Below are positions 8,332 to 15,801 of a DNA stretch of 64,000 nucleotides, one piece after another; the first letter of the stretch is position 1, and each line of letters begins with the position of its first letter. A model generated the notes under the pieces. That model ran no database searches. It saw nothing but the letters and a program-made list of their open reading frames with translations, and had not been told where the DNA came from. The DNA comes from an uncultured Desulfovibrio sp. (GTDB lineage: Bacteria; Desulfobacterota; Desulfovibrionia; Desulfovibrionales; Desulfovibrionaceae), in the NCBI RefSeq assembly GCF_902477725.1, contig NZ_CABSIF010000016.1:1-64000 (forward strand), given 5' to 3'. The translations under genes were made by a program, and so were the position numbers.

Positions 8332-8395
8332 TAGTTCCGGTACGTTGGCATTGTCGTAAGTAGGCGCCGTCTCCCCAAGGGAGACGGCGTTTTTT
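8311..8395 (+). promoter_or_regulatory. trp transcription attenuator (antiterminator and terminator)
   Basis: The terminator is an 11-bp perfect stem (8365-8375 with 8379-8389, loop CAA) followed by TTTTTT. The competing segment GGGGAGACG (8312-8320), inside the last codons of trpL, is exactly complementary to CGTCTCCCC (8368-8376), the left arm of the terminator. A ribosome at the trpL stop codon would cover 8312-8320 and let the terminator form; a ribosome stalled at the Trp codons about 17 bases earlier would leave it free as antiterminator. The spacing fits classical ribosome-mediated attenuation. Confidence 0.9.
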
Positions 8396-8430
8396 GTTTT
8401 TCAGGCACAAAAACCCAAAGGATGCGCCAG

Positions 8431-9888
8431 ATGAAAGATAACGGTGATGCGCAGCATATGCTGACGCTGCAACAAACCGCCCGCTGGTTGCCAGCGGATA
8501 TGGACACGCCCATCAGCCTGTTCATGGGCATGGTCGGCGCCGGTAACGGCATCTTGCTTGAAAGCGCCGAGGTGGACGGTCGCTGGGGCCGGTACAGCAT
8601 CCTGGCCTGCGATGCGGCTTTGTTCATCTCCTGCCGTGATGGCAAGCTTGCGCTGGACATCCGCAACGGCAGCTTAACACCCCTGGCGCGCTTTGAGGGC
8701 AAACCCTTTGTGGACGGCCTGCGGGCGCTCATGGCTGCGCTGACCATAGATGGCCCGGTCAACATCACAAATCTGCCGCCCATTACCCGCGCTCTTTACG
8801 GGTATCTTGGCTTTGGCATGGCGGGTCTGTTCAATCCCAAACTGGCCCCGGTCATGCCGCAGAGCGAGGCCGACTGCCTGCTCATGCTGCCGTCGACCGT
8901 GCTTGTGTTCGACCATCTGTACAACCGGCTCTGTCAGGTGAGCCTGGGCGAACACCGTGCGCTGCAAAGCTCGCGTGAATCACTTGAAGCCCGCGCCACG
9001 GGGCAGGCCGGGGCCGTGCGCATCAATCCCGATAATGTCTGCGCCGAACCCGGCGAGGAAGGCTACAAGGATTACGTGCGCCGCATCAAGGAAATGCTGC
9101 GTCAGGGCGAGGCCATTCAGGTTGTGCCTTCCGTGCGGTTTTCCACGCCCTTTGAGGGCAATCCCTTTGAACTGTACCGCCGCATGCGCCGGTTCAACGC
9201 TTCCCCCTATATGTTCTACATGCGCTTTCCCGAGCTGACGCTTTTCGGTTCTTCGCCTGAGGTCATGGTGCGTTGCACGGCGGGGCATTTGCAGCTTTCG
9301 CCCATTGCAGGCACGCGCAAACGCGGCGCGGACGACCTTGAAGACGCCGCCCTTGCCGCCGAACTGCGGGACGACCCCAAGGAACGCGCCGAGCATGTCA
9401 TGCTGGTCGACCTTGGCCGCAACGATCTTGGCCGCGTGGCCCAGCCCGGCTCGGTGAATCTGGAACGCTACATGGAAGTTGAGCGCTACTCCCACGTCAT
9501 GCACCTCACCAGTCGGGTCAGCGCCCGGCTTGAGGAAGGCCTGGACGCCCTGGACGTGCTGGCGGCCACCTTCCCGGCGGGGACGGTTTCGGGCGCGCCC
9601 AAGGTGCGGGCCATGGAAATCATCCGCGAGGTGGAAGGCCGCGCGCGTGGCCCTTACGCTGGCTGCATCGGTTGGCTTGGTCTGGACAAGGACAGCGTGA
9701 ACCTTGACACAGGCATCACCATCCGCAGCATGTGGATGCGTGACGGCAAGCTCTTCTGGCAGGCGGGCGGAGGCATCGTGCATGACTCCGATCCCGATCT
9801 GGAATGGAAGGAAGTGTGCAACAAATCAGCCATCATGCGCCTGGCCCTGCGTGCGGAGGACGAAGAATATGTTTCTGCTCATCGATAA
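8431..9888 (+). CDS. trpE: Anthranilate synthase component I
   Basis: A 485-residue chorismate-utilising enzyme that, with TrpG, makes anthranilate from chorismate and glutamine. The N-terminal LLES motif, part of the tryptophan feedback site, is present (ILLESAEVDGR), followed by the chorismate-binding core: SPEVMVR, LSPIAGTRKRG, DPKERAEHVMLVDLGRNDLGRV, FPAGTVSGAPKVRAMEII and the C-terminal GITIRS region. The ATG at 8431 is preferred over 8422 because AAAGGA lies 8 bases before it. It overlaps the trpG part by 20 bases, which favours coupled translation of the two subunits. Confidence 0.95.
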   Translation: MKDNGDAQHMLTLQQTARWLPADMDTPISLFMGMVGAGNGILLESAEVDGRWGRYSILACDAALFISCRDGKLALDIRNGSLTPLARFEGKPFVDGLRALMAALTIDGPVNITNLPPITRALYGYLGFGMAGLFNPKLAPVMPQSEADCLLMLPSTVLVFDHLYNRLCQVSLGEHRALQSSRESLEARATGQAGAVRINPDNVCAEPGEEGYKDYVRRIKEMLRQGEAIQVVPSVRFSTPFEGNPFELYRRMRRFNASPYMFYMRFPELTLFGSSPEVMVRCTAGHLQLSPIAGTRKRGADDLEDAALAAELRDDPKERAEHVMLVDLGRNDLGRVAQPGSVNLERYMEVERYSHVMHLTSRVSARLEEGLDALDVLAATFPAGTVSGAPKVRAMEIIREVEGRARGPYAGCIGWLGLDKDSVNLDTGITIRSMWMRDGKLFWQAGGGIVHDSDPDLEWKEVCNKSAIMRLALRAEDEEYVSAHR

Positions 9889-11461
9889 TTACGACTCCTT
9901 TACCTACAATCTTGTGCAGGCTTTTTACGCCTTGGGCCACAAGCCCGTGGTGCTGCGCAACGATGACCCCGCCGTGCTGGACATGGCGGTGAATCCAGAA
10001 CTTTCCATGGTCTGCATTTCGCCAGGGCCGGGGCATCCCGCCGATGCGGGGCTTTGCCCGGAGTTCCTCAAACGCCTCAGCCCGCGCATTCCCGTGCTGG
10101 GCGTGTGCCTTGGGCATCAGCTTTTGGGGCTGCATGCCGGGGCCAAGGTTGAGGTCGGCCCGTGCATCATGCACGGCAAACAGTCTGAAATCGTGCACGA
10201 CGGCACTGGCATGTTTTTGGGCCTGCCCAACCCCATGCGCGTGGGCCGCTACCACTCCCTTGTGGTGCGCGCCGATGAGGACGCGGAAAATCCCCGCTTT
10301 ACGGTCACTGCCCGCGCTCCCGAAGGTGAAGTTATGGCCCTGCGCTACAATGACCGCCCGTGGGTTGGCGTGCAGTTCCACCCCGAGTCCGTGCTTACGC
10401 CGGACGGCCTGCGTCTGCTGGGCAACTTCCCGCAGAGCATCCTTGGCACAGGTGCGGAAACCTCCGACTTCTCCGGTATTCTGGAGCGTCTGGCCCGCCG
10501 GGAAGACCTCTCCGCCGAAATGGCGGCGGCGGGTTTTGCGGCCCTCATGGACGGCAAGATGACCCCGGCGCAGGCGGGCGGCTTCCTCATGGGGCTGCGC
10601 ATGAAGGGCGAGAGCGCCCTTGAACTGGCTCACGCCACACGCGCCGCACTGGCCCGCGCCGTGCGCGTGGACGGCATTTCGGGAACAACCATTGATGTGG
10701 TGGGCACCGGCGGGGATGGACGTCATTCCTTCAACTGTTCCACGGCTTCATCTCTGACGCTGGCAGGTATGGGCTACAGGGTGGTCAAGCACGGCAACCG
10801 GGCGGTTTCGTCCAAGTGCGGCAGCGCGGATGCTCTGGAAGCCCTCGGCATCACGCTGGAAAAAGACCCCGCCTCTGTGGCGGAGATGGTCAAAAAGCGT
10901 AATTTCGCCTTTATATTTGCCCCGTACTTTCATCCTTCCTTTGCCAATATCGGCCCTGTGCGCAAGGAGATGGGCGTGCGGACCCTGTTCAACATTCTTG
11001 GCCCCATGATTAACCCGGCGCGGCCCAGCCATCTGCTCATGGGCGTGGCGCGGCCCGAACTGGTGGAGCTGGTGGCCGAAACACTCATGCAGTCACCCCT
11101 GCACCGCGCCGCCGTGGTCTGCGGTTCGGGCAACTATGACGAGGTAACGCCCATCGGCCCCACCAAGATGGCCCTGCTGCACAATGGCAAGGTGACGCCC
11201 ATGATGCTTGACCCGCAGGAATTCGGCATTGCATCCTGCACTGTGGAAGACCTGGCCGTGAGCGGCAAGGAAGAAGCCGTGGCCGTGCTCAAGGATATTC
11301 TCAACGGGCAGGGGCCGCGCGCCATGATGGACATGGTGGTGCTCAATGTGGGGCTTGCCATCTACCTGCTGGAAGAAAAGATGGATATGGCCCTGTGCAT
11401 GGCCCGCGCCCGCGAGGCCGTGAGCGCCGGTGTGGGCAGGAAGGTGCTCAATGCTGCTTGA
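9869..11461 (+). CDS. trpGD: Fused anthranilate synthase amidotransferase / anthranilate phosphoribosyltransferase
   Basis: A 530-residue bifunctional protein. Residues 1 to about 190 are the class I glutamine amidotransferase TrpG: LLIDNYDSFTYNL start, oxyanion motif SPGPGHPADAG, nucleophile in GVCLGHQLL, and HPES with the catalytic His and Glu. Residues from about 205 are TrpD, which joins anthranilate to PRPP: DVVGTGGDGRHSFNCSTASS, KHGNRAVSSKCGSADALEALG and NILGPMINPA are visible. The same fusion order occurs in E. coli and relatives. The start at 9869 lies inside trpE. The trpC ATG at 11451 overlaps its end. Confidence 0.95.
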   Translation: MFLLIDNYDSFTYNLVQAFYALGHKPVVLRNDDPAVLDMAVNPELSMVCISPGPGHPADAGLCPEFLKRLSPRIPVLGVCLGHQLLGLHAGAKVEVGPCIMHGKQSEIVHDGTGMFLGLPNPMRVGRYHSLVVRADEDAENPRFTVTARAPEGEVMALRYNDRPWVGVQFHPESVLTPDGLRLLGNFPQSILGTGAETSDFSGILERLARREDLSAEMAAAGFAALMDGKMTPAQAGGFLMGLRMKGESALELAHATRAALARAVRVDGISGTTIDVVGTGGDGRHSFNCSTASSLTLAGMGYRVVKHGNRAVSSKCGSADALEALGITLEKDPASVAEMVKKRNFAFIFAPYFHPSFANIGPVRKEMGVRTLFNILGPMINPARPSHLLMGVARPELVELVAETLMQSPLHRAAVVCGSGNYDEVTPIGPTKMALLHNGKVTPMMLDPQEFGIASCTVEDLAVSGKEEAVAVLKDILNGQGPRAMMDMVVLNVGLAIYLLEEKMDMALCMARAREAVSAGVGRKVLNAA

Positions 11462-12284
11462 GCGCTTTCGCAAGGCCAAGGAGGCTGAGGTAGAGGCTCT
11501 GCGTGCTTTGGAAGCACAGGGCGCTCTGCCCGCAGTATACGAAGGCCAGCGCCCAGACTTTGCTGCGGCCCTGACCCTCCGCGCGCCGGGCTGCCCTCTG
11601 GCGGTGGTGGCGGAATACAAGCGGGCCTCGCCCTCGCGCGGCGTGATCTGCGAGAGTCTGGCTGTGGAAGATGTGGCGCGCCAGTATGCCGCCGCAGGGG
11701 CCAGCGCCGTCTCGGTGCTGACGGAAGAAACCTTTTTCCGCGGGCGCCTGGAATATCTGGCCCGCGCCGCTGACCCGGCGCTCTACAATGGGCCGCGTGT
11801 GCCTCTGCTGCGCAAGGATTTTATTTTTGATCCTTTGCAGGTGCGGGCCACGGCAGCCACGCCAGCCTCGGCATTGTTGCTCATTGTGCGCCTGACGCCG
11901 GACGCCGCGACCTTGCGCGCCCTGCGCGAACAGGCGGAGGGCTACGGCATCCAGGCAGTGGTGGAGATATTTGATGCGGAAGACCTGCGCCTGGCCCGCG
12001 AGAGCGGGGCGTGCATCATACAGGTCAACGCCCGCGATCTGGAAAGTCTGGCGGTGGATCGCGATGCCTGCCTGCAACTGATACAGTCCTGCCCGCCAGC
12101 CAATGGCGAACTGTGGATTGCAGCCAGCGGCATGAGTCGCGCAGAGCATCTGCGGGCAGCGGCAGCTGCGGGGTATCACGCCGCCCTTGTGGGCAGCGCC
12201 CTGATGGAAGGCGGCGCTCCGGGCGAGGCCTTGGCGACCCTGCTGGGAGCTGCGGCCAAAACTGAGGGAGATTGCACATGCTGA
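11451..12284 (+). CDS. trpC: Indole-3-glycerol phosphate synthase
   Basis: A 277-residue (beta/alpha)8 barrel enzyme that closes the pyrrole ring from CdRP. Signature segments are VVAEYKRASPSRG (catalytic Lys), VSVLTEETFFRG (substrate-binding variant of the usual LTD.KYF), PLLRKDFIFDPLQV (catalytic Lys), GIQAVVEIFDAEDL, INVNARDLE-type IQVNARDLE and AASGMS near the C-terminus. It is a separate protein, not fused to TrpF as in enterobacteria. The ATG at 11451 overlaps the trpGD stop and has GGAAGG upstream. Confidence 0.92.
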   Translation: MLLERFRKAKEAEVEALRALEAQGALPAVYEGQRPDFAAALTLRAPGCPLAVVAEYKRASPSRGVICESLAVEDVARQYAAAGASAVSVLTEETFFRGRLEYLARAADPALYNGPRVPLLRKDFIFDPLQVRATAATPASALLLIVRLTPDAATLRALREQAEGYGIQAVVEIFDAEDLRLARESGACIIQVNARDLESLAVDRDACLQLIQSCPPANGELWIAASGMSRAEHLRAAAAAGYHAALVGSALMEGGAPGEALATLLGAAAKTEGDCTC

Positions 12285-12910
12285 TCAAGTTCTGCGGCCT
12301 CACACGGCAAGAGGATGTTGACCATGCGGCCAGCCTAGGGGCTGCCATGTGCGGTTTTATTTTTCACCCCCGCAGCCCGCGCGGCGTGACGGTTGCGCAG
12401 GCTGCAGCCTTGGGCAGTGGATCCATGCTGCGGGTGGGCGTTTTTGTAAATCAGGGTTCGGACGAAATCCGGCGTATCATGGACGAAGCCCGGCTTGATT
12501 ATGCGCAACTGCACGGTCACCAGAGTGTGGAATGCGCCCGCGCCATCGGCGCGGAGCGCGTCATTCGGGTGCTCTGGCCAGACCGTTACACCCACCGCGC
12601 TTTGTTGTACAATGATTTACAACGCAATGCTGAAGCCTGCGCCTATTATTTGCTTGACGCGGGGCTGAAAGGCGGCGGCAGCGGGCACAAGCTGGACTGG
12701 TCGGATCTGGCCAGCCTGCGCCCGGCGCATCCCTGGCTGCTTGCCGGGGGATTGAGCGCAGCCAATGTGGCAAAGGCCGTAGGCATGTGCGCGCCTGCCG
12801 GGGTGGATTTCAATTCCGGCGTGGAAGACGCGCCGGGGTGTAAAAACAGGGAAAAAATGGCGGCTGCATTCATGGCCGCAAACTCCAAAGGCAATGGGTA
12901 TTCGCTATGA
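12278..12910 (+). CDS. trpF: Phosphoribosylanthranilate isomerase
   Basis: A 210-residue barrel enzyme converting PRA to CdRP. Visible motifs are KFCGLTRQEDVDHA (catalytic Cys region), GFIFHPRSPR, VGVFVNQ, YAQLHGHQS, LLDAGLKGGGSGHKLDW (catalytic Asp and phosphate loop), PWLLAGGLSAANV and GVDFNSGVEDAPGCKN. The ATG at 12278 is chosen over a TTG six bases earlier because GAGGGAG sits 8 bases before it. It overlaps trpC by 7 bases and its stop overlaps the trpB start by 4 (ATGA). Confidence 0.93.
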   Translation: MLIKFCGLTRQEDVDHAASLGAAMCGFIFHPRSPRGVTVAQAAALGSGSMLRVGVFVNQGSDEIRRIMDEARLDYAQLHGHQSVECARAIGAERVIRVLWPDRYTHRALLYNDLQRNAEACAYYLLDAGLKGGGSGHKLDWSDLASLRPAHPWLLAGGLSAANVAKAVGMCAPAGVDFNSGVEDAPGCKNREKMAAAFMAANSKGNGYSL

Positions 12911-14100
12911 AAGACAGTTACTTTGGTGAGTTCGGCGGCTGCTTTGTTCCCGAACTGCTTATGCCGCCCCTTATGGAAGTGGAAGCGGCCATGCGCGACA
13001 TTTATCCCACCGATAAGTTTCAGGCAGAGCTGAAAGACCTGCTGTTCAACTATGCCGGGCGCGAAACGCCGCTGACCTATTGCCCCACGCTTTCGGGCGA
13101 GCTGGGTTTTGACCTGTGGCTCAAGCGCGAGGATCTGCTGCATACGGGCGCGCACAAGGTCAACAACACCCTTGGGCAGGCCCTGCTTGCCAAGTACATG
13201 GGCAAAACAGCCCTGGTGGCGGAAACCGGCGCTGGCCAGCACGGCGTTGCCACCGCTGCCGCTGCCGCCCGCCTGGGTCTGGAATGCACCATCTATATGG
13301 GTGCGGAAGATGTGGTGCGGCAAGCCCCCAACGTCATGCGCATGAAGCTGCTGGGCGCTACCGTGCATGCGGTGGAAAGCGGCACCCGCACCCTCAAGGA
13401 TGCCATCAACGAGGCCTTGCGCGCCTGGATCGGCAGCCAGAAAACAACCCATTACTGCTTTGGCACCGCTGCCGGGCCGCACCCCTTCCCCAAGCTGGTG
13501 CGCATGCTGCAAAGCGTCATTGGCCGTGAAACCCGCGCCCAGATGCTGGAAAGAACCGGGCGGCTGCCTGATGCCGTGGTTGCCTGCGTGGGCGGCGGTT
13601 CCAACGCCATCGGCATGTTCCATCCCTTTGTGGATGACGCCAGCGTGCGCATCATCGGCGTGGAGGCGGCAGGCACGGGCGAGACCGGCTGTTTCAATTC
13701 CGCCCCGCTTAATCTTGGTACCCCCGGTGTTCTGCACGGTTCGTACAGCATGCTGCTGCAAAACGAAGACGGCCAGGTTGAACCCTCGCACTCCATTTCT
13801 GCCGGGCTGGATTATCCCGGCGTGGGGCCAGAACATTCATGGCTGCAAAAAATCGGGCGCGTCCATTACGGCATGGTCAAGGACGCCAACGCGCTCAACG
13901 CCTTCCAGCGTCTGTGCCGCGCAGAGGGCATCCTGCCTGCGCTTGAATCTTCGCACGCTCTTGCCTGGGTGCTCGACCACCCGCAGGAATTCAAAAAAGG
14001 CGATCAGGTGGTGGTGAACCTGTCTGGCCGCGGCGACAAGGATCTGGGCATTGTCAACAAGGCGCTGGGCTTTGCGGCGCAGGGCCAGGAAGAGGTGTAG
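12907..14100 (+). CDS. trpB: Tryptophan synthase beta subunit
   Basis: A 397-residue PLP enzyme that condenses indole with serine. It starts KDSYFGEFGGCFVPELL, the classical TrpB1 N-terminus. The PLP lysine is in LLHTGAHKVNNTLGQ, followed by ETGAGQHGVATA, the GGGSNAIGMF phosphate loop, and HAL near the end with NLSGRGDKD. Length and motifs are those of the TrpA-dependent TrpB1 class. It follows trpF with a 4-base overlap and precedes trpA by 2 bases. Confidence 0.96.
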   Translation: MKDSYFGEFGGCFVPELLMPPLMEVEAAMRDIYPTDKFQAELKDLLFNYAGRETPLTYCPTLSGELGFDLWLKREDLLHTGAHKVNNTLGQALLAKYMGKTALVAETGAGQHGVATAAAAARLGLECTIYMGAEDVVRQAPNVMRMKLLGATVHAVESGTRTLKDAINEALRAWIGSQKTTHYCFGTAAGPHPFPKLVRMLQSVIGRETRAQMLERTGRLPDAVVACVGGGSNAIGMFHPFVDDASVRIIGVEAAGTGETGCFNSAPLNLGTPGVLHGSYSMLLQNEDGQVEPSHSISAGLDYPGVGPEHSWLQKIGRVHYGMVKDANALNAFQRLCRAEGILPALESSHALAWVLDHPQEFKKGDQVVVNLSGRGDKDLGIVNKALGFAAQGQEEV

Positions 14101-14102
14101 TC

Positions 14103-14870
14103 ATGAATATTCTTGAACAGAAAATCCGCGATGCCAAGGCAGCCGGTCGCCCGGCACTGATTCCCTTTTTGACGGCGGGCTTTCCCGATCAGTCCACTTT
14201 CTGGCCCACGCTGATGGAACTGGACGAAGGCGGCGCGGATATCATCGAAATCGGCGTGCCCTTTTCCGACCCTGTGGCAGATGGCCCGGTGGTGGAAGAC
14301 GCCTCGCGCCGCGCCCTGAGCGATGGCGTAAGCCTGCGCGGCATTCTGGAAGAACTCATTGAACGCAAGGGGCTAATTCAGGCTGGTGTGGTACTCATGG
14401 GCTACCTGAATCCTTTTCTGCAATATGGCTACGAAAAGCTGGCGCGGGACGCCGCGCGCGGCGGCGTGCATGGTTTTATCGTGCCTGATCTGCCCTATGA
14501 AGAGGCCGGGCCACTGCGTGAAGCCCTGAAAAAAGAAGGCATTGCCCTCATTCCTCTGGTTGGCCCCAATACCAGCGCGGAACGCATGGCCCTCTATGAC
14601 AGCGTGGGCGAAGGCTATGTGTACGTGGTTTCGGTCATGGGCATCACTGGCGAACGCAACGACCTTGCGCCCCAGGTGGCAGTGACCATGCGGCGTGCGC
14701 GTTCTGCTTTCAAGCTACCGCTGGCTCTTGGCTTTGGCCTGCGTGAGCCTTCGCAGCTTGAGGCTCTTTCGCCCGATGCACGGCCAGATGCCGTTGTTTT
14801 CGGCAGCGCCCTGCTCAAGCATATTGACGCAGGCAACAGCGCCGCAGAATTTCTGGCCCGCTGGAAGTAG
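14103..14870 (+). CDS. trpA: Tryptophan synthase alpha subunit
   Basis: A 255-residue barrel protein that splits indole-3-glycerol phosphate and channels indole to TrpB. It contains LIPFLTAGFPD, ADIIEIGVPFSDPVADGPVV (catalytic Glu and Asp), the VVLMGYLNPFLQYGYE segment, GFIVPDLPYEEA, LVGPNTSAERM, VYVVSVMGITGER and ALGFGLREP. It is the last gene of the operon and is followed by the terminator at 14911. Confidence 0.95.
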   Translation: MNILEQKIRDAKAAGRPALIPFLTAGFPDQSTFWPTLMELDEGGADIIEIGVPFSDPVADGPVVEDASRRALSDGVSLRGILEELIERKGLIQAGVVLMGYLNPFLQYGYEKLARDAARGGVHGFIVPDLPYEEAGPLREALKKEGIALIPLVGPNTSAERMALYDSVGEGYVYVVSVMGITGERNDLAPQVAVTMRRARSAFKLPLALGFGLREPSQLEALSPDARPDAVVFGSALLKHIDAGNSAAEFLARWK

Positions 14871-14910
14871 CTGGGAATAGAAGCTTTTTTATCGTCCTTT
14901 GCACAAAATC

Positions 14911-14940
14911 AGGGCGCTTTTCCGCAGGGGAGAGCGCCCT
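14911..14940 (+). terminator. trp operon terminator
   Basis: AGGGCGCT (14911-14918) pairs with AGCGCCCT (14933-14940) around a 14-base loop, followed by the T-rich TGTTATTTG, 40 bases after the trpA stop. Confidence 0.75.
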
Positions 14941-14951
14941 TGTTATTTGTA

Positions 14952-15015
14952 TTGAAATTTATTTTCAAAAATATGATCCAGACCTCTTGACTTTGAAATT
15001 CTTTTTCAATTAAAA
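14952..15015 (+). promoter_or_regulatory. Promoter with two Fur-like dyads before the DUF2325 gene
   Basis: TTGAAATTTATTTTCAA (14952-14968) and TTGAAATTCTTTTTCAA (14993-15009) are near-palindromes of the TGAAAAT-N-ATTTTCA type bound by Fur. The second lies between a TTGACT -35 (14987-14992) and a weak TTAAAA -10 (15010-15015), so a bound repressor would block RNA polymerase. A nearly identical promoter occurs at 44885-44912. The iron link is supported by feoB downstream; Fur itself is not in the window. Confidence 0.6.
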
Positions 15016-15078
15016 GAGAGGCACAGAGCAACACCACCCGCGCAAAATTGAGCAGTGCGGCAAAAGACGGAGGATCAT

Positions 15079-15354
15079 ATGTGCGTAACCCTGATAGGCG
15101 GTATGGACCGACTGAAACAAGACTACATGGCGGCGGCGGAGCAGGACGGACATTCCCTGAAGTTCATTACCCGCAATGAGCGCAATTTTGTGGACAAAAT
15201 CGGCAACCCTGACGCCATGATCGTGTTCACCAATAAAATTTCGCACGAAGCCAAACGCAAGGCCGTGCAGGTGGCGCGTTCGCGCAACATCCCTCTGCAA
15301 ATGGTTCATTCGTGCGGCGTATCTTCCCTGCGTGAATGCCTCAAGGGCGCATAG
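15079..15354 (+). CDS. DUF2325 domain protein
   Basis: A 91-residue protein matching the small DUF2325 family: it opens MCVTLIGGMDRLKQDY, has a central NERNFVDKIGNPDAMIVFTN and ends in MVHSCGVSSLRECL. The two cysteines near the C-terminus (HSCG and RECL) and the N-terminal MC are typical places for metal or redox use in this family, but no function is established. GGAGG lies just before the ATG at 15079. Its promoter carries two Fur-like dyads and it stands upstream of feoB, so a role in iron-limited growth is an inference from context only. It is followed by its own terminator. Confidence 0.8.
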   Translation: MCVTLIGGMDRLKQDYMAAAEQDGHSLKFITRNERNFVDKIGNPDAMIVFTNKISHEAKRKAVQVARSRNIPLQMVHSCGVSSLRECLKGA

Positions 15355-15405
15355 ACTGCTGAAGGAGCGTTCTTCAATGCAGAACTGCCAACCCGGTGAC
15401 GGGAT

Positions 15406-15445
15406 GGGAGGCCGTTGACCAAGGTCGGCGGCCTCCCGTTTTTTT
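15406..15445 (+). terminator. Terminator of the DUF2325 gene
   Basis: GGGAGGCCG (15406-15414) pairs with CGGCCTCCC (15429-15437), with the inner stem GACC/GGTC, followed by seven Ts (15439-15445). This is a strong intrinsic terminator. Confidence 0.85.
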
Positions 15446-15558
15446 GCAGGTCACTGCTTGGGGCAACATTTGAGGCGGGGGGAATCTGGCTGGGCGCGGG
15501 TGTATTGGGCATGAGCTCAATTGGCTGAGTAAAGTTGCGGAAAATTAGTATCCATCGC

Positions 15559-15616
15559 TTGACATTTGGGGGGCAGGTAGCTAAATCAATCAGGACTTTG
15601 GAATTGAATTTCAATT
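15559..15616 (+). promoter_or_regulatory. feoB promoter and Fur-like palindrome
   Basis: TTGACA (15559-15564), a 17-base spacer and TAAATC (15582-15587) form a plausible sigma70 promoter. The perfect palindrome AATTGAA-T-TTCAATT (15602-15616) lies just downstream, over the expected start point, a typical repressor position. It resembles a 7-1-7 Fur box. This predicts derepression of feoB under iron limitation. Confidence 0.55.
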
Positions 15617-15714
15617 TTTTGAGCAGCGCCTTTCCTGAGACACTTCGGCAGGATCGAAAACAGGTCGGAAAAGGCAAGCCGTATGACGGCAAGGCTGCTG
15701 GCAGGAAGGCTGGT

Positions 15715-15801
15715 ATGAACAAATTTTTGTTCGCGGTAATGGCTGGGATGTCGCAAGTGCGGCGTCAGTCTGTTTATAGCATGGGGGAGGTGCGTGCATG
15801 A
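15715..15801 (+). CDS. Possible short ORF overlapping the feoB start
   Basis: A 28-codon ORF starting MNKFLFAVMAGMSQ has GGAAGG about 6 bases before its ATG and terminates in the TGA of GCATGAG, overlapping the feoB ATG. It may be a leader ORF that couples ribosomes into feoB, or chance. It has no family resemblance and is not FeoA. Confidence 0.3.
   Translation: MNKFLFAVMAGMSQVRRQSVYSMGEVRA

Larger units (their letters stand above)
15355..15797. other. Gap between the DUF2325 gene and feoB
   Basis: This 443-base interval holds the DUF2325 terminator (15406-15445), the feoB promoter and Fur-like palindrome (15559-15616), and about 180 bases of untranslated leader. A 28-codon ORF (15715-15801) ends on the feoB start. 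No feoA-like SH3-domain ORF is present. Confidence 0.55.

Noticed and set aside
15715..15801. FeoA upstream of feoB
   Set aside because: The only ORF there has 28 codons and no SH3-like FeoA motifs; it is listed only as a possible leader ORF.
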